23,625 bases of DNA, from the IMG/VR virus record IMGVR_UViG_3300001419_001203, positions 2,678-26,302 of that record; one strand, given 5' to 3'. The stretch is from a virus. Positions 15,101 to 23,124 of this stretch are shown here, piece by piece. Every line of letters starts with the position of its first letter. Position 1 is the first letter of the stretch. A program made the position numbers and the translations under genes. The notes under the pieces were generated by a model that made no database searches, was not told the origin of the DNA, and saw nothing but the letters and a program-made list of their open reading frames with translations.

Positions 15101-18100
15101 CCTGACGATCAGCTTCATCAAGGTCAATTGTGCGAGTGCCTTCTGCCTCACGCTGTGCGCCAGTCTTCTTCAGGCTGCGGTCTAGCATCAGTGCCATGCT
15201 GTCTACCAAGTTCAGGTAGTCAACGGCGGTAGGAGTAGCGCCTGCCTCACGAGCAACAGCAAGCTGCTTAATATCTAGCTCAGCCTGCTCAACAGCTTCG
15301 GTACCCACTGTATCTTTGAAACGCTGGATAGCTTCATTCATGTCGCCTTTGATGGTTTCAAAGTCAGCACTTCCAACCTGAATCTGACGAAGCAAGTCTT
15401 TAACCAACTCAACTTCTTTCTCAGCTTGGGTCTTAGCTTCTGGGTAGAGCTCAACGCGTGGCATAGCAGGTGACGGCTGTTGTTCAGCCTCACGAGCAGC
15501 TTGTCTGCGTTCTGCTTCCTGTCTGCGGCGTATTAAGTCTTCACCCTGCTCAATGGTGCCAGCCATGTCACGATCTTGGGTGAGAGTGCGGAAGGTGCGA
15601 GCAATAGCTTCTGGGTCTGCCTTCATCAACGCAGCGTTAGACATGTTCTCGATGCTTTCACGCAGCTCAATAACTGCTTCACCGCCCATGTCTTTACCAG
15701 TGCGAGCTTTAATCTGCTCACTAACACCCTTGATTACCTTGCGAACAAGTTCATCACGCAGTGGTGCATCTGTAATCTTGTCAGCCACTAAATCAATTAG
15801 CTGAGATGTAGGCACGTTGAGGTTTACTTCTGGGTTCTCAAGCTGCTTACGCAACGCTGGCATAGCACGACCGGGCAGATTACGACCGGTTTTAGCAACA
15901 AACTGACCAACCTTCTTAACAGCTGCGTCAACATCCTTAGCGGTTTTTTCTACGGCTGGTGCAGGTTCTGGCTCAGCAACTGCTTCTGGTTCTGGTTCTG
16001 GTTCTGGCTCCGCAACTACTTCGGGCTCCGCCTGTATTTCTGGGGCCTGCGCGGTCGTTTGCTCCTGCACTGTCGCGGGTTCAGCTTGTAGCTCGTCAAC
16101 CAATCTCAACGCAAAAGTTTCGTTAGTTAAACCCCAGTCCCTAAGACCAAGAAGATTTAACGAAGAGTTGATCTCGCTAATGCCTTTAGACTTTCCTATA
16201 GGAAGTACGTCTTTCACCCACTGGTATACGTCTTTCTTTGATAGCTCGCCCCTTTCGATAGCATCTTCGGCGGCTTTCATGGAATCATACTTAGATAAAG
16301 TTTTAACCATGCTGCGCGCGCTATTCAAACGCCTAACTGTTTCTGCCCGCTCTTCGCCTTTTCTAAATGGAAGACCAAACGAGTTCATCGTCTGTTTAAC
16401 AGCACGCTCACTGGCGGTTGGAACCTGAGCGACAATCTCTGCAAACGTGCCTTCTAATTTATTTTTAGGCGCAACCGCCGCTGCTGGCTTAGCTTTTGGT
16501 TTAGCAGTTAGCGCGCTGTACTGAGTGATTGCTTCCATCAACGCAGTGTTATTCTCAACGCCCAGCAACTCGGCAACTATCTCAGCCAGTTTGCTCAGTA
16601 CCGATGTATTCTCGTACTTGGTATTAGCTAGGTACGTCTGTAGCTCTGGGCTAGTCATCGCCTCAGAAACAAACTCATAAATGTTAGTTAGCCCGTAGAA
16701 GTCTCTGCCGTCTTTCTTAGCCTGAGTTTTTACAAATTTATACAGCTTGCGCATCTTGTTGACGGCAATCTTCTCTGCTTTAGTTTTAGGGTTCTTAAGC
16801 TTCTGTACGGTTAAGACGTGAACAAGCTCGTGCCCGATGATTCTACCGTCGCCCTTGATCTCACTACGTATAACCAAAGTGTTGCTTGGTGAGTTGTAAT
16901 AGGCTTTCGCATCTTTAGGGTCACGGATGCCAGCTTGTACAGCATCGACATCAATCGACATGTCATCAACTCTGATCTTGGGAGCGTTCTCGCCTTTCAG
17001 CTTAGTCGCAATGTCATTGATCAGTGGGTTGCCCGCATTGGCTAGAATATCCAATGCTGTATTTGTTTCGTCCGGAGTAAGGTCCGCACCTTGCCTGTCG
17101 CCAATCAGATTAGCTAACTCAGGTAAATCCTCAACGTCGCCTAGGTCCTCACGGACCATGTCTTCTTCTAGTGGAGGGGTAGCGAATTCTTCTGGTCCAA
17201 CGTCTCCTCGAGCAGTTCCATCAACGCCTCCCAGTGCTCCCTCTTCAGGTGTTGGAATTCCCCCGGTGGGTACTGGCTGCTGCTCTCCAACCAACTCCAT
17301 GCGCGGCTCACTTGGCTTGCCGTCAGACACACGTCCAGCGCCGGGCTTTCTTCCGACACCAGTTTTAGGTACGGGCGCGAATTCGGGTAATTCATAAACA
17401 CCTTCCTCGTCTGGCAGCTCGTCAATGTCAACTTCTTCGTCTGCCGTAGCCAGAGCCTCAGCGCTAGCTTTAGCATCTTCTTCCGCTTGCTGGTTTAGGG
17501 TTTTAACCAACGTGCTGTTGTTCAACGCAGCGGCTTTGTCGCCGCCTACTTCCTCGTTATACGCTTCAATAAGCTTACGAGCAGCCTCACGACCTTCAAC
17601 TGTGTCTAAGTCTAGCGCATCAAGAGAAGTGCCAAACACGCTGCTAGGCTTCAAGCCAGCTAGCTGAGAATTAAGTTTCGCAGGCAGCATGTCATAGCCA
17701 CTCTGCTTAATTTCCGCACCCTGAAGCTGCTCAATAAAGGTCTCAGCCTTAGACTCAAGGTTCATCGCCGCCTTATTCAGGCCATTAGCTTTTCTGGTGT
17801 CGTCAGTTAGCTCAGCAGCTCTACGATACGCCGCTGCCTGCGCCAATAGGTTAGACGCAGTAGCAAAATCAGTGTTGTCTTTAGCCGCGGATGCTTCTTC
17901 TGGGGTCTTAGCTGCGTCCATTTCCTGACGTGAGCCAGTAACTTGAGCCGCTGTATCAGCCAGAGTCTGATTAATTTCAGCAGTAGTTGCGTCGTCGTTA
18001 GCAATTAGTACCGAGTTGACCACGCCAAGATTACGGGTGTTCGCATCAACTCCGGTGTTGTCAAATCCTACGCCACGAGACTCTGCCAATTCAGCCAGTG

Positions 18101-19154
18101 TTTCAGCTTTTGCCTCTTCAGCGCTTACAGCTGCTTGTTGCTCCGCTGCTCTTTGTTGAGCTAGACGACGCTGCGCCTCGGCTACATTCTGCTGGGCAAT
18201 CTCTTCTGCACCTGCTTGTTGACGGGCACGAACTGTACGAACGCCACCACCTACACCACCAAGAGGAGCAACACCTGCGATAGTGCCGTAAATAGTCTCT
18301 TCGTACTCACGCATCGCATCGTCAGAAGTAAGGTCTAGACCCGCTGCCTGACGCTCAAGGACACCTTGCACCAATTCAACTGGAACTTCCACGCCAGCTG
18401 ACAGCACCATGCCTTTACCGACGCTTTTAGCAACGCCTTCTTCAGCGATACGTTTGATTGTTTCTTTAGCTGTCTCAGCGCCCTCAAAGCCAAATACTTT
18501 GTTGAGCCCGGGAATAAATCTACCAATAACACCCAAACCGAGTCGTTCAGTACCTGACTGCAACGCTGAGTAGCCAAGAGTTTCTAGTTTGCTGTATTCA
18601 ACTGGAGCTTCACCGCGAGCGATACGCGCTTCGTTTTCTTGCTCCTGACGGAGTGTGTTCTCACCGAAGAAATATGTAAGTGCTGGAAGTGCAACTGCGC
18701 CGATAGCTGAGCCGACAGGACCTGCAAATGCGCCTGCTTTAGCACCCGCTAGAGACGCCGCTGCGTACGGAGCTAAACCACCGAGCACCTCTCCAGATTG
18801 CTGCTGAACATAATCTATGCCGGTACCAAGACCGGTGACATCCTCAGAGCTTAAGCGTGGGGCTTGCTCAGTTTCTTCAACTAGCTCTTTGCCGTAGGCT
18901 GCTAAACCTTCTAAGCCGGTAAGCTCACCTGTACCTTTTAGACCAGAGCCAATAGCACGCTGGAAACCGCTGCCAACAGAGCCTAAAAAGCTAACATCTT
19001 CTGGTGGGGGTGGCACAACAGGCTCAGGCATTCTGAGCCCGTAGTACTCGTTGTACTGGCTAGCTAGAAGGTCTTTTGCCTGATCTTCAGTGAGCTCTGT
19101 ATCTGAGTCGAACGAATACCTTTCGCCGTTGATAAAACCGGAATACGTTGGCAT
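12117..19154 (-). CDS. Giant polyvalent virion protein with HExxH metallopeptidase motif and LPD38-like region
   Basis: 2345 residues, the largest gene here. Order from the N-terminus: a Pro run (46-50); a long Gly/Ala hydrophobic stretch (about 123-163) that could insert in a membrane; coiled-coil Gln/Ala-rich segments (about 315-480); an acidic linker (about 570-690); a predicted zinc peptidase with HELVH at 775-779 and a possible third ligand Glu827 or Glu831 in YEFVSEA; a Glu-Pro linker (about 1023-1070); a long helical region; and from about 1480 a region (GFTRWVDTIMTKMF onward) resembling large polyvalent protein domain 38 (LPD38). Polyvalent proteins are thought to be packaged and ejected with phage DNA to act in the new host. 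It follows the transglycosylase gene by 15 bases, like the T7 gp15-gp16 ejection genes. The start has AGGGGC upstream. Domain borders are estimates. Confidence 0.85.
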   Translation of the reverse strand: MPTYSGFINGERYSFDSDTELTEDQAKDLLASQYNEYYGLRMPEPVVPPPPEDVSFLGSVGSGFQRAIGSGLKGTGELTGLEGLAAYGKELVEETEQAPRLSSEDVTGLGTGIDYVQQQSGEVLGGLAPYAAASLAGAKAGAFAGPVGSAIGAVALPALTYFFGENTLRQEQENEARIARGEAPVEYSKLETLGYSALQSGTERLGLGVIGRFIPGLNKVFGFEGAETAKETIKRIAEEGVAKSVGKGMVLSAGVEVPVELVQGVLERQAAGLDLTSDDAMREYEETIYGTIAGVAPLGGVGGGVRTVRARQQAGAEEIAQQNVAEAQRRLAQQRAAEQQAAVSAEEAKAETLAELAESRGVGFDNTGVDANTRNLGVVNSVLIANDDATTAEINQTLADTAAQVTGSRQEMDAAKTPEEASAAKDNTDFATASNLLAQAAAYRRAAELTDDTRKANGLNKAAMNLESKAETFIEQLQGAEIKQSGYDMLPAKLNSQLAGLKPSSVFGTSLDALDLDTVEGREAARKLIEAYNEEVGGDKAAALNNSTLVKTLNQQAEEDAKASAEALATADEEVDIDELPDEEGVYELPEFAPVPKTGVGRKPGAGRVSDGKPSEPRMELVGEQQPVPTGGIPTPEEGALGGVDGTARGDVGPEEFATPPLEEDMVREDLGDVEDLPELANLIGDRQGADLTPDETNTALDILANAGNPLINDIATKLKGENAPKIRVDDMSIDVDAVQAGIRDPKDAKAYYNSPSNTLVIRSEIKGDGRIIGHELVHVLTVQKLKNPKTKAEKIAVNKMRKLYKFVKTQAKKDGRDFYGLTNIYEFVSEAMTSPELQTYLANTKYENTSVLSKLAEIVAELLGVENNTALMEAITQYSALTAKPKAKPAAAVAPKNKLEGTFAEIVAQVPTASERAVKQTMNSFGLPFRKGEERAETVRRLNSARSMVKTLSKYDSMKAAEDAIERGELSKKDVYQWVKDVLPIGKSKGISEINSSLNLLGLRDWGLTNETFALRLVDELQAEPATVQEQTTAQAPEIQAEPEVVAEPEPEPEPEAVAEPEPAPAVEKTAKDVDAAVKKVGQFVAKTGRNLPGRAMPALRKQLENPEVNLNVPTSQLIDLVADKITDAPLRDELVRKVIKGVSEQIKARTGKDMGGEAVIELRESIENMSNAALMKADPEAIARTFRTLTQDRDMAGTIEQGEDLIRRRQEAERRQAAREAEQQPSPAMPRVELYPEAKTQAEKEVELVKDLLRQIQVGSADFETIKGDMNEAIQRFKDTVGTEAVEQAELDIKQLAVAREAGATPTAVDYLNLVDSMALMLDRSLKKTGAQREAEGTRTIDLDEADRQVQEAMKDENKAMRIMSDGRRALRELAAEGEDVTDLRAAINVLRTGGTEVEVIDAMGTVQEAIDYAEAIRGERDNVTDYNEETDKPLSFYIEPDAENTQTVNDLLNKHGDKKIETKDTGAVKAAVQQIGYKEVDGQMVPKTKQDYANGFTRWVDTIMTKMFSADAALNRAILRELRTLPIDEAAAIGEMLDISMSQTFHAEALSSLFMEFGNLEYDTEIHKWKAVEDANNYPALVRLIQTMAEKNGLSMQDAETIAHYHLIAKRERGLKNRQEARKRDIARMKRGTKGERQRAKKMEKLDESRFLSMTDEQIDDYADINAKFPELDQISEMWDGMRSNTLKIMVDTGIVDSDTAEVWLDNSGYVPFYREQQIEDRKGPREYLSGLVIDPKFKPVVGSQSPVNNVFDNMERMMSFMVEVSVRNKQAQSMVNTAAQLGLAEKLAPKAKGDEKTTVKVWEDGKKVAYTMADPLFIEAFKGTETAAIPMLKYFTAATNFLRKSVVLNPLFSLGQLTQDAFGAMFASGLPVRQAIKLPFEIIRQFSNTVAKTSSTHEELRRFGAVGVRDYSNAVVRDEMESYATNLKQNRQKWGAKILRKMEDFSMASDNAVRQAVYELSLQEGLSKAEAVERSFEIINFRRKGSAGSVHAAARLIPFFNAYLQAMNVQVKTLSGEGVSPRAQRSRKNLYANLGTIMTATAIYTMMQMGDDDYEELAPEMRDRMLHFGGGFGIPMRTDLFLLPKIAVENAIRLAAGSATATPEQFTESLKNGFMMGVLSPTAVPQLIKPTIEVAFNKSFFTGRDLIPAYLEGMEPYLQYNQYTSEFSKALGEATNMSPVKLDHWLRGTFGSAAAAVLWTGNRVAGVAGSRTEESIQDALSSFPGMSRFLNKEIGGAYKDIFYDYKRVSDEAYKSYLSLMANEPEKAIPYLLKDNNAAKVEYNKMFRDVAKQIAGIRKEVNRISRDSNLSSEQKRYMIKALREQEEVVLKSSNAKVIGQYF
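15964..16017. repeat. TTCTGG-type tandem repeat encoding a Glu-Pro linker
   Basis: An 18-base unit (GGTTCTGGCTCAGCAACT, 15964-15981) recurs with one change at 16000-16017, with further GGTTCT units between. On the minus strand it encodes EPEPEPEPEAVAEPEP inside the giant protein, a flexible, charged spacer between the peptidase half and the helical/LPD38-like half. Such repeats expand and contract by slippage. Confidence 0.7.
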
Positions 19155-19169
19155 AGCCCGCCCCTAAAT

Positions 19170-21821
19170 TTAGTCTGTAGCTAAGGTAACAGATTCCCTA
19201 GAAATTGGCATCGCTGGTGTTGATAAGCCGCCAGCGTACTTAGCCATATGCTGCACATATGCTTGTTGCATCGCAGCTGCGAGTTCTTCCTGTGTAGGTT
19301 GACGACGCAGTTTGCCAGCTAGCTCGCCGATTAGGCGTACCTTTTCACTCTCAGCCTTCTTAGTCCACTGCTTCTCGCCTTCAATCTGATTCTTCAGCAT
19401 CAGTGCGTAGTTTTTGTACTCGTTAGCAGCAGAAGCTGTGCGGATGTCGCCTTCTTCCTTGAGCAGATCAAGGATTTCTTGCTTTTCATCTTTAACTGCT
19501 TGGGTGTACTGCTTCATACCAGCTAGACCGCCTTCGGCAGCCATACCCAAAAAGTCTTGTTTGCCGCTAGCAGCCATGCCTAGACCCGCTGCGATCATAG
19601 CTTTGTTCAGCTTGTTAGGGTCTTTAGCCTCTTCCATACGCTTACGTAAGTCAGCGAAGTATTCAGCATCTGAGCGCAGACCAGTGATACCTTCACTCTT
19701 AACGTCATCTTTACGGAATCCGCTAACTTTAGCGCCAGTTTTAGCCTGCGTTTCAGTGGCTTTCTTCTTGGCTTCTTCAGATGCCTTATCTTCTGTAGCT
19801 TTTTGTTGCTCGTAGTATGCGGCAACGCCCTCTTGCTTCTCCTTAGCGTCGCGCTTTTCTGCAAAGGTATTAGCATCATCTACCCGCTTCTGAGCCGCTG
19901 CTTCAGATTCAGCTTGAGCCTGCGCGCGTATTGCATCAGTTTGAGCTTGCGTTGCAAAAGGATCAACGTTATCGGTTGGGACCTGTGCGACTATTGGAGC
20001 CGCCGCTGCGCTCTCTTCAGCACGCTTTTTAGCTAGTTCTTCAGCCTTACGAGCGGCTTCTAAACGTGGAGAAACTCGCTTAAACGCAGGGTCACGATCT
20101 GGGTCAGTAGTTGGGAACGGATATCCTACTTCAGGCTGCACGTTCATGTCCTCGCCCGGTGCATCTGGGTCGTAATCCTGCATATTTGCTAGGCGACGGA
20201 TGCCTTCCTGAGAGTCAGCACGTACTTTCTTTTGTGGAGCTGGAGCTTTTTTGTATGCCTCAGCAGGTGGCTCAGTAAAATCTAGCGATGGGTCGTCGGT
20301 GTTTCGAGGTGGCATGTATGGGTTGAAGTTCATGTCTTCACCCGGCGCATCTCGGTCAATAGACATAGGTGCCACAGTCTCACTAGGCGCACCCGCCTCA
20401 GTCATTCCGCCTGAATTAGCTAGAGCAGTCAGCCACTCGTAGAATGACTTCTCATCATCTTTCTTAACTTCTTTACCTTCTTTGAACGACGCTAGAGGCT
20501 CGTAGTTAACCTCTTTATTGAGGTCGTTGAGAATCTTCTGCTCATCAAAATAGTCTTTCAAATCGCGCAGTGAGTAGCCGGTATCTGGGTCAACCCAGTC
20601 TTCGTTGCTTGGGGGTGGGTTACGATCTTCAACAGGCGCTGCCTCAGCACGCTTACTACCCATAAAGAAGTCGCCGATTGAGCCTAACAGCCCAGCCAAG
20701 CCGCCTTCATCTTCACCTTCTTCAATAATTTCACCACTGCGGTCAACAGTAGACGCTAGCGGAACAGGCTTGCGACGCGGCTCATTAGGTAGAGCCTGCA
20801 TGATTCCCTCGCTAGGACGGTTCATCGCCTCTTCTTTAGCATCAATCGCTGCCAACTGGCGCATAACTTCAGCGTGCTCAGAATCAGCAGCGTAGTCTTT
20901 AGATATGCCTGTAGCGTATGGTTCAGTCTCACCACGACGTGGCAGAACAGCGTAGTCACGACCTGATCTTAGCCACTTATCAGCGTTACCCATACCTGCG
21001 TTGTACGCGATAGCAGCAGCTTCAACGTCGCCGTCGTAGCGTTTAGTCAAACCTTGTAGGTACATATCGCCGAACTGAATATTCAACTCTGGCATAGCTA
21101 ACAGACGTGCCGCTTCAGCCTGCGCTTCTGGCGCTGGATACGGACTGCCGTTGCGGTCAACCTTTTTAGTCGCCGCTGCCTCGTCAAATGGCACACCCAT
21201 AGACTTAGCTAGCTTAAAAATAGATGGAGAAATACTGCCGGGTTGAGCAGCTGTAACAGGCATAACCTGCATCATGCCTAACGCTCCGGCTTTGCTCTTC
21301 TTTACACGACCAAGCATGTCAGTGTGACTTTTGCTCGACTCGTAGCCCTTCAGTATCTCTGACAAACGCTGGAAGTCTTCACCAACAATGCCGCCCTCAG
21401 CCATCTTCTTCAGCTTTGTCTTGCTGGTGTTGGCTTTACGTACGTCTGGCTTAGCTGGTGGGCACTCTTGCTTGCCTGTAATTGGGTTCTTGTAGCATGC
21501 GTCCGCAGCGCCAGCTTGAGCAGCGCCTTTCTGGTATGCAGTCATACCGCCTTTTGCAAAACCTACAATGCCGCCAGAGTTCATGCCCATCATCGGAGCT
21601 TGAGGCATAGCAGCGATACCTTGCTGCTGAGGCGGAGCCATAATCTCTTCGGCAACGCTAGTCTCAGGTTGAGGCTGGCTGCCAGCTTCTTCACGCATCT
21701 TCTTACGACGCTGCATTTCACCAAGAACTAAGTACTGTGGAGCTGCACCACCCTGCATAGTTTGATACAGCTGCTGATCAGACAGGTCTTTAAGATCGTT
21801 TTGAAGCTTTACGATATTCAT
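19170..21821 (-). CDS. Virion protein with lytic transglycosylase (SLT) domain
   Basis: 883 residues. The opening (LKDLSDQQLYQTMQGGAAPQ) is helical, then comes a Gly-rich GGIVGFAKGG segment (83-92). An SLT domain follows at about 150-290: likely catalytic Glu161 (GYESS), GALGMMQVMP (179-188) and IAYNAG (271-276) are the family's conserved blocks, apart from extra residues between the Glu and the GALG block. The rest is long, acidic and low in complexity, with coiled coil (about 580-720) and a Lys/Glu-rich end. Such proteins are ejected with the DNA and cut peptidoglycan during entry, as the SLT domain of T7 gp16 does. The motif DAPGEDMN occurs twice (489-498 and 551-560). The ribosome-binding site (GGGCG) is weak. 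It lies 11 bases after the 294-aa gene. Confidence 0.88.
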   Translation of the reverse strand: MNIVKLQNDLKDLSDQQLYQTMQGGAAPQYLVLGEMQRRKKMREEAGSQPQPETSVAEEIMAPPQQQGIAAMPQAPMMGMNSGGIVGFAKGGMTAYQKGAAQAGAADACYKNPITGKQECPPAKPDVRKANTSKTKLKKMAEGGIVGEDFQRLSEILKGYESSKSHTDMLGRVKKSKAGALGMMQVMPVTAAQPGSISPSIFKLAKSMGVPFDEAAATKKVDRNGSPYPAPEAQAEAARLLAMPELNIQFGDMYLQGLTKRYDGDVEAAAIAYNAGMGNADKWLRSGRDYAVLPRRGETEPYATGISKDYAADSEHAEVMRQLAAIDAKEEAMNRPSEGIMQALPNEPRRKPVPLASTVDRSGEIIEEGEDEGGLAGLLGSIGDFFMGSKRAEAAPVEDRNPPPSNEDWVDPDTGYSLRDLKDYFDEQKILNDLNKEVNYEPLASFKEGKEVKKDDEKSFYEWLTALANSGGMTEAGAPSETVAPMSIDRDAPGEDMNFNPYMPPRNTDDPSLDFTEPPAEAYKKAPAPQKKVRADSQEGIRRLANMQDYDPDAPGEDMNVQPEVGYPFPTTDPDRDPAFKRVSPRLEAARKAEELAKKRAEESAAAAPIVAQVPTDNVDPFATQAQTDAIRAQAQAESEAAAQKRVDDANTFAEKRDAKEKQEGVAAYYEQQKATEDKASEEAKKKATETQAKTGAKVSGFRKDDVKSEGITGLRSDAEYFADLRKRMEEAKDPNKLNKAMIAAGLGMAASGKQDFLGMAAEGGLAGMKQYTQAVKDEKQEILDLLKEEGDIRTASAANEYKNYALMLKNQIEGEKQWTKKAESEKVRLIGELAGKLRRQPTQEELAAAMQQAYVQHMAKYAGGLSTPAMPISRESVTLATD
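20142..20171. repeat. Copy 1 of a 30-base imperfect direct repeat (DAPGEDMN motif)
   Basis: Matches 20328-20357 at about 26 of 30 bases. On the minus strand it encodes DPDAPGEDMN (residues 551-560) of the transglycosylase protein. Most differences are at third codon positions, so the peptide is conserved more than the DNA. Confidence 0.6.
20328..20357. repeat. Copy 2 of a 30-base imperfect direct repeat (DAPGEDMN motif)
   Basis: Partner of 20142-20171; it encodes DRDAPGEDMN (residues 489-498) of the transglycosylase protein, in the Pro-rich linker after the SLT domain. The two copies are 62 residues apart. Confidence 0.6.
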
Positions 21822-21832
21822 TGTTTCGCCCG

Positions 21833-22717
21833 TTACTGGTTGAACGCGTTGTAGGCACCAAGACCTGCAATACCCAAACCTGCTAGCTGACCAGCAGTGT
21901 TAGTTGGGGTGTATTGAACCACGCTAGACTGCGTAGGCACGGGGATACCACGGAGTAGTGCGTTGTAGAACGCTAGGTTCTGGCGCTCATTGTCGCGAGC
22001 GTTAAGGAACTCTTCATATTTAAGGTCAAGCTCTTTCTGCGCTTCGGCTTTCTCTTCCGCACCCACAGCATTCTGTAGCTTGAGGCGTGACTCTTGTAGA
22101 GCTTGTTGAGATGTAGCCAGTTTTTCCTGCGCCGCCGCCAGTTGTTGTTGGCTTTGAGCTTGCTGCTGCTTGTTCGCTTCAGCTTGTTGGAACTGCTCAC
22201 GAGATGTGCCGTACGCTTGCTGCAAACCTGTAGCTTGAGCCATAGCCATACGATCTAGCATTTCACTTTCAGCAACTGCTTCTTGAGCACCTTGACGACC
22301 GCCACCAAATGCACCAGCCTGCACAGCTTGAGCTGCGCGACCTGCTTTTTGAGCTTGGTAGTCTTGCTGAATTTGTTTCTTCTGCTCGTTAACCACAGCC
22401 TGCATGTATGGGTCCATGCCTGCTTTTGCAGTCGCAGTATCAAATGCACCCGCTGTATAGCCTGCGCCCGGACCTGCAAGGATGTTACCAGCCGTAGTTA
22501 GACCTGTTGGGGAAGTCATGCCAGCAGCTTCAGTGCGAACGTCCGTCTGCATCTGACTTGGATCGGCAGTTCTGTCGCCTGTAAATGGGGTGTAGGGTTG
22601 AATAGACTCTTTCTGAGCACGAGTCATCATCTCTTCATAGAAGGGCTGTGCGTACTCAGGTAAGTTTGTCTGATAAGAAGTTGAGGTGGTATTACCACCG
22701 CCGCCACCGCCGCTCAT
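21833..22717 (-). CDS. Internal virion protein-like, Gln/Ala-rich coiled coil
   Basis: 294 residues. The start overlaps the previous stop (ATGA) and has a GGAGA ribosome-binding site. It begins with a poly-Gly stretch (MSGGGGGG), followed by NLPEYAQPFYEEMM, then a Gly-rich part with GAFGGGRQG near 136-144. A long Gln/Ala/Glu coiled coil (about 165-250) leads to NLAFYNALLRGIPVP and a hydrophobic Gly-rich C-terminus (AGLGIAGLGAYNAF). This layout recurs in marine podovirus structural proteins and is similar in size and place to T7 gp14 and other DNA-ejection proteins; the hydrophobic end could enter a membrane. It is followed by the transglycosylase protein and the giant protein, as in ejection modules. 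Exact function is inference. Confidence 0.75.
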   Translation of the reverse strand: MSGGGGGGNTTSTSYQTNLPEYAQPFYEEMMTRAQKESIQPYTPFTGDRTADPSQMQTDVRTEAAGMTSPTGLTTAGNILAGPGAGYTAGAFDTATAKAGMDPYMQAVVNEQKKQIQQDYQAQKAGRAAQAVQAGAFGGGRQGAQEAVAESEMLDRMAMAQATGLQQAYGTSREQFQQAEANKQQQAQSQQQLAAAQEKLATSQQALQESRLKLQNAVGAEEKAEAQKELDLKYEEFLNARDNERQNLAFYNALLRGIPVPTQSSVVQYTPTNTAGQLAGLGIAGLGAYNAFNQ

Positions 22718-23124
22718 AAGGCTGTCTCCACAATAGAGTATTTTTCTGCCATACCGTACTTAGATTCGTATAACCGCTTGGTTGACTCTCGTGCAGCGCC
22801 TTCTAATCTAGTTGCGCCGTAGTGTTTCAACAACTGTTTAAAGTTGTTAATTGTGTCAGAGTCGCTGATTAAGCGACCACCCATAGCAGTTACAAACGCG
22901 ACTCTATCGTTCGGTCTGTTTTCAAAGTTTACTGTGCAAGCGCCTTTTATATCGCCAGATTCGTCAACAGCCACGAATAGATTCCATGTGCCATTGGCTA
23001 GGTATACTTTAGCATGTTCTGCGTTGTAGTCACCTTTTGAGAATTCTAACGCTTTCTCAAGCCATTTTTCTACTAAATGCCAGACTTGCTGGACATTTTC
23101 TTGTAGTACGGGCTGCACAATCAT
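22714..23124 (-). CDS. GNAT-like acetyltransferase-fold protein in the virion operon
   Basis: 136 residues, ATGA overlaps at both ends, so tightly coupled to its neighbours; no own ribosome-binding site is evident. The pattern fits a GNAT fold: an N-terminal helix (VWHLVEKWLEKAL), a strand pair with NLFVAVDESGDIKGACTV (the beta turn), a FVTAMGG strand and a last helix-strand (GAARESTKRLYESKYG, then KYSIVET). The usual acetyl-CoA loop R/Q-x-x-G-x-G/A is not clearly present, so it may not be a catalyst. GNAT-like proteins at this place are seen among tail and ejection genes of marine podoviruses. An unrelated fold is possible. Confidence 0.6.
   Translation of the reverse strand: MIVQPVLQENVQQVWHLVEKWLEKALEFSKGDYNAEHAKVYLANGTWNLFVAVDESGDIKGACTVNFENRPNDRVAFVTAMGGRLISDSDTINNFKQLLKHYGATRLEGAARESTKRLYESKYGMAEKYSIVETAL

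Noticed and set aside
16927-17397. 156-aa plus-strand frame inside the giant gene
   Set aside because: Ser/Pro/Gly-rich antisense of the acidic linker, and it lies against the direction of all late genes; no start signal.
12117-19154. Idea that the giant protein is an N4-type virion RNA polymerase
   Set aside because: Size and position would fit, but I find no T7/N4-type polymerase motif blocks; HELVH and the LPD38-like region explain it better.
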